Assembly (NCBI GenBank): GCA_001839685.1
Contig: MLAK01000564.1
Location: forward strand, 1-41,102
Length of the DNA stretch: 41,102 nucleotides
Direction: 5' to 3'
DNA from: Tritrichomonas foetus
Lineage: Eukaryota > Parabasalia > Tritrichomonadida > Tritrichomonadidae
Below the pieces are notes generated by a model that searched no databases, was not told the DNA's origin, and saw nothing but the letters and a program-made list of their open reading frames with translations. This document shows positions 7,967 to 15,903 of the stretch, piece by piece. The position numbers and the translations under genes were made by a program. Every line of letters begins with the position of its first letter. Within the stretch, counting starts at the first letter, position 1.

Positions 7967-8527
7967 ATGAGCGAAGAAGAAAGACCGTCTGTATCAACAG
8001 GAGCTGGTGATTCAGGATTTTCATCACTTGCTTTTGGAAAGCCAATTCCTAAAGATTCACCAGTTTTTGATTTAGTTGGAACATTGGATGAATTAAATTC
8101 CGTTCTTGGAATATGTATATGTTATACTCAACCTGATTGTATTGAATATGTTAAACTTGTCCAGCATCGATTATTTGATATTGGTGCTTGTATTGCTTGT
8201 AATAAAGAGCCGTCTGATGATCTCAAAAAATTTGTCTCTTTTCTTGACAAGTGGGGCGTTGAATTAGAAAAGAAAATTCCACCTTTTCAATGTTTTATAT
8301 TACCCGGAGGCAGTGTTGGTGCATCATATTATCACTTCGCTCGTACTGTTTGCAGAAGGCTGGAAAGAATTGAAGTCAAAGCCATCATTAATGAAGAACA
8401 TGGAAAATTGTATTGTCAAATAATCAACAGACTTTCTGATGTTTTATTTATTCTTGCAAGGTATCATAATACTGCTGTTAATGTACCAGAAATTCCATAT
8501 GAATCTAAACCGAATCCACCAATATAA
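7967..8527 (+). CDS. ATP:cob(I)alamin adenosyltransferase, PduO/MMAB type
   Basis: 186 residues, the usual size for the PduO/MMAB family, which transfers adenosyl from ATP to cob(I)alamin to make adenosylcobalamin. Family motifs are in order: TGAGDSGFSSL (residues 11-21, the ATP-binding N-terminal motif), GTLDELNSVLG (38-48), the FILPGGS segment (110-116), the Arg-rich helix FARTVCRRLER (124-134), and INRLSDVLFILAR (153-165). The first motif is slightly off the usual T-R-T-G-D pattern; the later Arg and Asp positions are kept. The N-terminus (MSEEERPSVS) is acidic and does not look like a hydrogenosomal targeting sequence, so a cytosolic location is likely. No cobalamin-dependent enzyme is in the window. 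Acquisition from bacteria is possible but untested. It is transcribed divergently from the AAA fusion gene. Confidence 0.9.
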   Translation: MSEEERPSVSTGAGDSGFSSLAFGKPIPKDSPVFDLVGTLDELNSVLGICICYTQPDCIEYVKLVQHRLFDIGACIACNKEPSDDLKKFVSFLDKWGVELEKKIPPFQCFILPGGSVGASYYHFARTVCRRLERIEVKAIINEEHGKLYCQIINRLSDVLFILARYHNTAVNVPEIPYESKPNPPI

Positions 8528-8892
8528 ATATGAGTCAATTTTCAAATAAAAATAGAAATTTGAACACATTTATCATTCTTACAATAAAATCTTTCATAGA
8601 TTAAAATATCTCAATTTTCCATGATATAATTACTGATATCATAAAAATTTAAAGTTTAAAATTTGTTATTCATGAATATTATCGAATTCATTCGTTTCGT
8701 CAAAGAATTCGGAAACTAAAAAGAAGATTGCTTTATTATAAATCTGAAAATTAGCTTAGTAAAAGAAATATAATATAATCTATCTAAAATCACGAGAATA
8801 AAAACATTTAAAAAACAAAATAATCGTCATAAATGACGAATAACTTAAAAAGATTCACAAAAATACATTCCAATAATAATAATAAAAATAAA
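8528..8892. other. intergenic region between convergent genes
   Basis: 3' flanks of the cobalamin adenosyltransferase gene and the histidine kinase gene. AT-rich; nothing recognisable. Confidence 0.6.
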
Positions 8893-11800
8893 TCAAGTAA
8901 ACCTCTTGATAATATTGATAACTTGTTGATATCTTACTGGTTTGGCAAGATAAGCGTCCATACCGGCATTGAGACAAGTTTCTTCATCACCTTCAACAGC
9001 AGAAGCCGTCAATGCAACAATGGGAATATTTGAATACGATTTATTAGATTTCCGAATGATTCTTGTTGCAGTAATTCCATCTAAAACAGGCATTTGGCAA
9101 TCCATGAAAATCATATCAAATTCTTTTTCTGTAGTGTCAAGTTTCGAAATGGCTTCTTTTCCATTATCTGCAATCTCAAACGTACAACCACAACTTGATA
9201 ATATTTTAGACATAACAAATTGATTGGTTTTATTATCTTCAACAACCAAAATCCTTCTTTTTGTTTGATCAACAGATTTGGCTTGAACATTAATCGAACT
9301 TTCCAATTTTCGATACCTGCATTCTTTCAAGAATTCAAATAATCGATGTGGCATTAAAGGCGATGTTAGCTTATTCTTAAATGCAGGAGCTTCGCCTGCT
9401 TTGCAAATTGCACATTTAACAGCATTAGTCTTAACGTTTTGATCGATTTCATCACATAATGATTTTTTGCCTTCAATGAAAATAACTTCAGGTTGATATT
9501 TTTCAATATCACGAACATTTTCAAAACAGATCACTTCATAACGACACATTGGAATCCAGTTCAATAGATTCTGCTTAAGAACTTCATCTGCTGTTGATAT
9601 AAGAATTATATGTTTTTTATTATCAGTGAATACAGGTGAATATGGTCTATAAATTGATTCAAAGGGAAGATCAACAATAAAACGTGTACCCTGTCCATAT
9701 TTGCTTTTAACTTTAACCGAACCACCTAAAAATCGAGCTATTTCTTGAACAAGAGCTAAACCAAGTCCTGTACCACCAAAATATCGTGCTGTTGAAGCTT
9801 CAGCTTGCTCAAAACGATGAAAAATAACCTTTTTCTGTTCTTTAGTAATTCCAATGCCACTATCTGCAACTTGTAAAGTCAAAAATTCCATTTCACCTTC
9901 TTCGGACCATTCAAGAATGACATCAATATGCCCATTTTTTGTAAATTTCAGTGCATTTGATACTAAATTATTCAATATTTGTATAAGCAATTGAGAATCA
10001 CCAAAAACTAAAAATGGAAAATCTTTGGAAATGATCACATTGAATTTGATATTATTTAAGGTTGCTCTAGAAGCAGTTGCAACACAAATTGGTTCAATTA
10101 ATTGACCGAAATTGAAAATAGTTGGGTTACTTTCAATATCACCTTGCTCAATTTTTGAAAGATTTAAAGTATCATCAAGAAGTTTCATTAGATGAGTAGA
10201 TGATGCTCGAATTAATTCAACAAGTTGCTTTTGTTCACTTGAAAGATTTCGTAAAGCTAGAACGTCAAGAATACCAAATATTCCATTCATTGGTGTTCGG
10301 ATTTCATGTGACATATTTGCTAAGAAAACAGTTTTTTGCTTATTTGCTTCTTCCGCTCTTCTTTTCTCTTTTTCAAGATCAGAATAAGCTTTTCGAAGTT
10401 CAGTGATATCAATGCAGACACCGAAAACTTGTCGTGAATTTGTTCGTGCTTTTCCTCTAACAGAAACCCAAATTTCTTCATCAAGAAGCAAAGGAACACT
10501 CATTGCAAAGCATTCATCACATTCATAAGCTCTTTGCATTGTTTCGTAAAACTCGTCACGATAATCCTCACGGACTTGATTTTCTACGAAAGTCCAATTC
10601 ATTTCAACAACTTTCATGACATTTGGATCGAAATGGTGAATTGGTTCTATTGGCTCATGATCATCATTAAATTTCCAAAGTGTTAATTTACCACTAGATA
10701 ATAAAAGATCTCTTAATCTATGTGTTTCTCTTAACTTTAGTTCATTTTCTTTTTGTGTGTTAACATTTAATGCTAGACAATGTAAAGTATTCGTTCTTGA
10801 ACTAGTGAATACAAGTCGATGCCATTCATATGTTCCACTAATTCGAAGCAATCGAACGAAACCATTCCACTGATGAATTTTTTCACTTGTTAAAGCCCTG
10901 TAATTTTCAATAAATAGTTGCTTATCTTCTTCATAGATAAAATCAACAAATCGAGAAAAATTCGTATCTCTGCCAACACTTAAAACATCCCAAATAGTTG
11001 GCTGCATGAAAAGTGAGTTTACAGTGTCATGGGTTGGATCAACAGTCCAAAATATTAAGCTTGAAGCTGTTGTTGCAAGTTGAATTCCTTTATCACTGGT
11101 TTCTAAGCGTGTTCGAGTGCTAATCATATCTTCAACACAGAAAATAAAGCCGAATTTACCGTTTGTTATGGATGCATAACAAATTGGTTTATTTTCCGAA
11201 TTCATTAATCGAATATTTGATTTACCTAATAAAATCTTTTCTTTATCTTTATGATGGATATATTCATTCAAATATAAATTTTCAGGTGCTTTTAGATTCA
11301 GCGATTGGAATAACTTTTCATCTTGCATTTTAATAATAAACTCACCATCATCATTAATATTTAGATTAGTGTTGTTTTTATTATTTTCATTATTTGGATT
11401 ACTGTTGAAGTTTCTTATAACTTCGAACATATGCATGTTTAGAATTGTCATGGCACTTCGAATTTCTGAAAATGATTTAGAGAGATTTAATTCATGCCTT
11501 TTGAAGACTGAAACATCTTCTAATAAATAAGTTTTTATGCAATCATCAACAACAGCATAACTATTTTCACTGGAATCAATTGAAGCCCATTCACTTGGTG
11601 ATGAAACTTGAAGCATTTGACGATTTATTGACATTTCATTTTCTTTTTGAAGTTTTTCAAGAATGGCGCTTAATTGTTTATTGTTCTGAATAATTTCATT
11701 TTTACAGAATACTCGCTGGTAATTATTGGAATATTCAAAAATTGAATGAGTATGTGTTGATCCGAAGAGTGAAATTAGTTGTTGAAAACGAGTAGTTTGG

Positions 11801-13263
11801 ATTTTGGCACGAATTAAATGATAAGAAAGTCCACAGCAATTTGCAATTAGTGGAAGTCCGATATCAATAAAAGTTGGAAGTGGCCGTTTCAAAAATTGAA
11901 TAATTATAGAAATTCCAGAAACTGAATAACAAAAACAATAATCATTTTCTTGGAATAGACCTTTTTCTTCAAATGGTGATTTGTTAAAATCGAGTTTTTG
12001 GAAAATTTCAATGATTGCTTCATCAGTGATCACTTTTTTAAGGTCATAACGATATATTATTTCATTATTCATGAAGAAAGCGATGCCATTTACTTTTACT
12101 TGCTTGCAACAGTCTTGGACAAGTTGGTAGAAAATAGATTCGTCAAGAATAAAACGTGAAATTTGAGAATTCACTTTAAATACCATTGATATAATTACTG
12201 ATAAAATTCTACCGTATGGTAAAAATGGAACTAAAGCAGTACCTGGTAGGAAATACTGACATGTGATGTTATTTACAAGAGTGCATTCAATTTCCAATGG
12301 GCGATAATTAAAGAGAGGAAGCATTTCAATTTTTGGAGTAGATTTTAATTCCATATTTTGTGATTCGAATTTAATATTGAATTTTGGAATTTCTGCTTGT
12401 GATAAAAATTCTTCGCATATACAAGCAAAATAATGTGAACCAAAAGGCATGCAAAACACGCCAATATAAGTTTGATATTTTATATGACGTTTCAAAGCGC
12501 ATACTGTAAATTGAGGGTTTTGCGTTGAAGCAGACCTGATTATTATTTGATGTAAATATTTTTTGTAAAGTTTGGGAACATTATCCATTGGTTTCCCAAG
12601 GAGCATTTTCCCATCTTTATTCACAATCCAACAGTCCAAATCTCTTGCAAGATTTATTTCCAGAATATCATCTGTAAATTGGAAAACTATCCATATAAAA
12701 AATAAAATAAGGAGAAGAGATATGAAAATTTTGATAAAATGCGTTTCTGTTTTACAAACTGATGAAATTTGGCTGTAAGGTAAGTTTGAATAAACGTGAA
12801 ATGTTGATTTTACATTAAACAAAAAAGGGAACATTTCCAATTTTTCATGTGAAGATAAAACGTGATAACCGTCAAAATGTTCATCAGGTGAGCTGGAAAA
12901 TTTGAAAGACGCTCCGGACGAATAGAGAGCTACTGTTATGTTTTTTGAGAATGAAAGACGATATAAAGTTGAATAGCCACCGATATTTGAAGGAATTTCG
13001 ACAAGTGGTTTAGTAATAGCTGAATCGTTGCGTTTATAAATAAAAAAATCAGGAATTGGCTCGTCAAACTGGCATTGCTTTTTGATGTTTTTCGGTGAGG
13101 CGCTTTTGAAAGAATCCTCAATAAAATATATATCTGGTATCGCTTCCCGCATCGTTTCTGTGTTTCGAGTTTGAAGAATTTGAATCTGCGATGGAATGTA
13201 TCCATTCACAGAAGCTACAAGTCTGCGCGCCTTGACACAAGCAAGGATCACGCAGATGAGCAT
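8893..13263 (-). CDS. membrane hybrid histidine kinase with PAS and receiver domains
   Basis: 1456 residues. The ATG at 13263 is the first in frame after an upstream TGA. Order: a short hydrophobic N-terminus (residues 1-13); a probable external region; a membrane segment (about 178-196); a long unassigned central region with Asn-rich linker; PAS-like segments (about 740-960); HisKA with His986 in SHEIRTPMNG; and an HATPase_c domain with N box (NNLVSNALKF), G1 (DSGIG), F (FHRFEQAE) and G2 (GGTGLGLAL). A degenerate receiver-like region follows, then a C-terminal receiver with Asp1388 in MDCQMP, the Thr of VALTAS and Lys of AKPV. All catalytic boxes look intact. By family rules the phosphoryl group passes from His986 to Asp1388 and then to a separate HPt protein, not seen here. 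The ligand is unknown. Such kinases occur in fungi, plants and amoebae as well as bacteria. Confidence 0.95.
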   Translation of the reverse strand: MLICVILACVKARRLVASVNGYIPSQIQILQTRNTETMREAIPDIYFIEDSFKSASPKNIKKQCQFDEPIPDFFIYKRNDSAITKPLVEIPSNIGGYSTLYRLSFSKNITVALYSSGASFKFSSSPDEHFDGYHVLSSHEKLEMFPFLFNVKSTFHVYSNLPYSQISSVCKTETHFIKIFISLLLILFFIWIVFQFTDDILEINLARDLDCWIVNKDGKMLLGKPMDNVPKLYKKYLHQIIIRSASTQNPQFTVCALKRHIKYQTYIGVFCMPFGSHYFACICEEFLSQAEIPKFNIKFESQNMELKSTPKIEMLPLFNYRPLEIECTLVNNITCQYFLPGTALVPFLPYGRILSVIISMVFKVNSQISRFILDESIFYQLVQDCCKQVKVNGIAFFMNNEIIYRYDLKKVITDEAIIEIFQKLDFNKSPFEEKGLFQENDYCFCYSVSGISIIIQFLKRPLPTFIDIGLPLIANCCGLSYHLIRAKIQTTRFQQLISLFGSTHTHSIFEYSNNYQRVFCKNEIIQNNKQLSAILEKLQKENEMSINRQMLQVSSPSEWASIDSSENSYAVVDDCIKTYLLEDVSVFKRHELNLSKSFSEIRSAMTILNMHMFEVIRNFNSNPNNENNKNNTNLNINDDGEFIIKMQDEKLFQSLNLKAPENLYLNEYIHHKDKEKILLGKSNIRLMNSENKPICYASITNGKFGFIFCVEDMISTRTRLETSDKGIQLATTASSLIFWTVDPTHDTVNSLFMQPTIWDVLSVGRDTNFSRFVDFIYEEDKQLFIENYRALTSEKIHQWNGFVRLLRISGTYEWHRLVFTSSRTNTLHCLALNVNTQKENELKLRETHRLRDLLLSSGKLTLWKFNDDHEPIEPIHHFDPNVMKVVEMNWTFVENQVREDYRDEFYETMQRAYECDECFAMSVPLLLDEEIWVSVRGKARTNSRQVFGVCIDITELRKAYSDLEKEKRRAEEANKQKTVFLANMSHEIRTPMNGIFGILDVLALRNLSSEQKQLVELIRASSTHLMKLLDDTLNLSKIEQGDIESNPTIFNFGQLIEPICVATASRATLNNIKFNVIISKDFPFLVFGDSQLLIQILNNLVSNALKFTKNGHIDVILEWSEEGEMEFLTLQVADSGIGITKEQKKVIFHRFEQAEASTARYFGGTGLGLALVQEIARFLGGSVKVKSKYGQGTRFIVDLPFESIYRPYSPVFTDNKKHIILISTADEVLKQNLLNWIPMCRYEVICFENVRDIEKYQPEVIFIEGKKSLCDEIDQNVKTNAVKCAICKAGEAPAFKNKLTSPLMPHRLFEFLKECRYRKLESSINVQAKSVDQTKRRILVVEDNKTNQFVMSKILSSCGCTFEIADNGKEAISKLDTTEKEFDMIFMDCQMPVLDGITATRIIRKSNKSYSNIPIVALTASAVEGDEETCLNAGMDAYLAKPVRYQQVINIIKRFT

Positions 13264-13272
13264 GCAAAATTT

Positions 13273-13278
13273 GAATGA
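13273..13278 (-). promoter_or_regulatory. initiator (Inr) of the hybrid kinase gene
   Basis: TCATTC on the minus strand, matching the trichomonad initiator TCA+1-Y-T/A. The +1 A lies about 13 bases before the ATG at 13263, the typical short-leader spacing. It supports the chosen start. Confidence 0.6.
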
Positions 13279-13909
13279 TATTACCGATATCGTCTGTCAT
13301 TTTTTCAAATATCTTTATCTTCTTCTCTTTATGTAATTATTGACTAGAAATTTATTTATTTCATTGAAAAGAGTATATAAAAATATATATTCTCAATGCT
13401 GAAGATAAAACTAATTTTTATATCCTATCAAATATCAATAATCATTAATTCTGAGAAATTGTTAATAATTAACCTATATAAAGAGTGGTTGAATCTAAAC
13501 TACCCTATTAGTAGATAGTGGTTCCAGTTTTCCTACTTTACAAGCTAGATCGTGATCACCTTAGTCTACAATGATTATTTCGTTATGAAAATTAGCTATC
13601 ATGCATAGCAAAAAAGCTGTTGAACTCGGCTAGCATAAATTTTTTTCAAAATATATAAAATGAAATTTATGAATTAAATTTTTATAAGAAGAATTCCATG
13701 ATAAGGAAATTACATATTAAATCTTCTTTCAAGAATAATCTCTTTTGGATTTGTTGTTCGTTTTGTATGGAATCAAAGTTGATCAATTTTTTGAATGTGT
13801 ATTTGTTCGACCAATACCATGACTATTGAAAAAGTTAAAAATTTTTGATCAAAATTTCCGCATTGAAAAATTCAAAGAGAGAAATTTTTCAGTATCATAT
13901 CATTTCTTT

Positions 13910-13915
13910 TCATTC
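13910..13915 (+). promoter_or_regulatory. initiator (Inr) of the CCDC25-like gene
   Basis: TCATTC, an exact trichomonad-type initiator, with +1 A at 13912, 16 bases before the ATG at 13928. It argues that the first 34 codons of the longer frame are untranslated. Confidence 0.6.
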
Positions 13916-13927
13916 GTTCCTATTAAT

Positions 13928-14302
13928 ATGAGAATTTTTGAAACAGCAGCTGGAATCACTATTAAAGTTGGTGAAAATGCACAAGAAAACGATAAATTAG
14001 TTAAAGAATCTCATCAAGATTACATTTGGTGTCACCTTGAAAATCAGCCTTCACCACATGCTGTAATTGAAACCATCAATCCAGACACAAATACAATTAA
14101 CAAAGCTTTGCAACTTGTCAAATATTACTCAAAAGCGAAAACAACAAATAAAGTAAATTTAATTTTCACAAAAATCAGAGATTTAACACCTGTTAAGAAT
14201 CGCCCAGGAATGGTAAACATGAAGAAGGTTCCAAGACAGAGGTCAATTAAGACTGATTTTTCACAACTGAAAGAATTGCTTGGGAAAGATCCATCACTTT
14301 GA
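13928..14302 (+). CDS. CCDC25/Jlp2-like NFACT-R (DUF814) domain protein
   Basis: 124 residues, nearly all one NFACT-R domain. Features shared with the CCDC25 family: the opening strand TIKVGENAQENDKL, the DYIWCHLENQPSPHAVIE segment (family: W-F-H plus S-S-H-V), a helix with ALQLVKYYSKAKTTNKV, and the KIRDLTPVKNRPGMV loop. It is shorter than human CCDC25 because it lacks the C-terminal coiled coil. In animals CCDC25 is reported as a DNA sensor, while related NFACT proteins act in ribosome-associated quality control; the function here is unknown. I chose the ATG at 13928 because conserved sequence begins there and an initiator sits 16 bases upstream. Confidence 0.8.
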   Translation: MRIFETAAGITIKVGENAQENDKLVKESHQDYIWCHLENQPSPHAVIETINPDTNTINKALQLVKYYSKAKTTNKVNLIFTKIRDLTPVKNRPGMVNMKKVPRQRSIKTDFSQLKELLGKDPSL

Positions 14303-14569
14303 AAGTGATACCCAATATAGCTTTGTTTGTTATCTAGATTTATATATATAATTACATATGTAAAAGTTTGTTTATGGTTTAATTTTTATTATTTTCATTA
14401 TCTAATCTTTGGAAAATATATATATATATTAAGGTAACTATTGAATCTTTGCATCAACATTTTGATTATTTGAATCCGATATAACTTATTTTTTTTTTTA
14501 ATATTGAGGAATACGAAATAAAAAAATATTTCTCAGATTAGTGGATAATTTATAGTGTGGAATACATGC

Positions 14570-14575
14570 TCACTC
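14570..14575 (+). promoter_or_regulatory. initiator (Inr) of the tubby-like gene
   Basis: TCACTC fits TCA+1-Y-T/A. The +1 A at 14572 is 12 bases before the ATG at 14584. A minimal ATG-TAG pair (14576-14581) lies in the leader. Confidence 0.5.
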
Positions 14576-14583
14576 ATGTAGTC

Positions 14584-15193
14584 ATGAATCAAAGTCATAT
14601 TGAGTTGTTCATGTGCCGAGACACTCAAGTTGAGATTGTTTTCAATCAAATTTAAAATTGAGAAGATTTTAATCGTTTCCCCAAAACTAAGGTCAAATTT
14701 AACAGAATTGAATAACTGTATTGTTGTTTCTAAAGAAAAGAAAACACTATCAGGACATCCACGTTTTTATATGTACTCTGGAGACCAGGAAAAATTAATC
14801 CTCGTCGCCGAAAAACAAAATAATGAATGGGTTGTTTCAACAGATTCTAAAAATTGCTGTAAAGATAATGGAAACTTTGTTGGTATTCTTAAAAATAATA
14901 TTAAAAACACTTTTGTTGGTTCAAATGAAGTCGAACAAATAAGAATTAGAAAAATTGAATTAACCAGCAATTCTTATAACATCAGTTTCCTTATGAACTC
15001 TGAATTAAAATCACTCACTCAAGATGCACTAATTGATTCATTTTCATTTAAGTATGAAAAAAAAGATGCATTATTTGTAAGCCAGATTGCAAAGCATGAA
15101 TATTCTCTGAATTTTTCGAACAATCTGACTAATTTTCAATCTTTTTGTTGTGCAATTTCTTTTGCTCTCTTTTTAAAGAAAAAATATTTTTAA
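14584..15193 (+). pseudogene. tubby-like protein gene, frameshifted near the 5' end
   Basis: The long frame (from about 14588 to 15193) lacks an ATG until residue Met58, inside the conserved region. It encodes a recognisable tubby C-terminal domain: PRFYMYSGDQEKLILVAEK, then NFVGILKNNIKNTFVGSNE (family: F-x-G-K-L-R-S-N-x-x-G-T), and the closing buried helix FCCAISFALF. The expected start, the ATG at 14584 just after an initiator, lies in another frame. It runs 23 codons to TAA at 14653-14655. One extra base between about 14588 and 14652 would explain this. Tubby domains bind phosphoinositides; this one is somewhat short for the usual 250-270 residues. It could be a fresh pseudogene, an assembly error or programmed frameshifting. 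The intact downstream frame argues the break is recent or artefactual. Confidence 0.65.
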
Positions 15194-15903
15194 TTTTTCT
15201 GATTTCTATAATGAAGTTAATTTTACAGAATTTATCAAATTACATGCCTCTGTTAAAAAACGACAAAGTTTTTAACTTTGACTCAACATATTTTTAATAT
15301 TTATCGAAATGTGTGAATAAACAATAATTTTGCATTACTTTTTCGGATGACAAGCTTTTTCATTTCATGGAATTCATGAATTAACAATATTTGTTTATAT
15401 AAAGATAGAGATAGATAGATATAATTGTGACTTATGAATCAATGAAATTTCACAATGAATTGATTATTGTTAATAAAGGCATTATTTAAATTGTATAAAC
15501 AAATGATCATCGATTTATGCTAGATACGAGTTCTACGACTGCAACGATGACAATGCGAAAAATCATCTATGAAGATCGAAATTTTTGAATGAAATTATTC
15601 TTGTATACCATATTTTTCAATAAAAATAGCAGTGACATAATGAAGAGAAAAATCCTCAAAATTCTTTTTCGAGTGGAGGCAAACAAATGCAAAACTGTTC
15701 TGCGAAATCAAATAGCGATATTTAATCTAAATGTGGATTTTATTCCGAGATTTCATCACTCAATAGCCCACAAACTGAAATCAGTCACGCCCTATATTTG
15801 ATAGATGTTTGAGAAACATCTCAATTCTTTCTATAACCTTAATCAATTTTTGAAAGAATGATCGTATAAAAGATTCCTACAAAATATTTAATCTCGATTT
15901 AAA
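15194..15903. other. intergenic region
   Basis: AT-rich, with a short GATA/GATAGA microsatellite around 15403-15422. A 70-codon ATG frame (15589-15801) has no recognisable features or initiator and I do not call it. No exact initiator lies just before the ATG at 15904. Confidence 0.5.

Larger units (their letters stand above)
13264..13927. other. divergent intergenic region (hybrid kinase / CCDC25-like)
   Basis: Holds an initiator near each end (13273-13278 minus and 13910-13915 plus). The middle is AT-rich with no gene seen. A TTG-started frame from 13826 runs into the CCDC25-like gene but its first 34 codons are not conserved-looking. Confidence 0.55.

Noticed and set aside
13826..13927. 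N-terminal extension of the CCDC25-like frame
   Set aside because: It begins at TTG, lies upstream of an exact initiator, and family similarity starts at the ATG at 13928.
15589..15801. 70-codon ATG frame upstream of the 805-residue gene
   Set aside because: No initiator at the right spacing, no motif, and composition between coding and noise. Kept out for lack of support.
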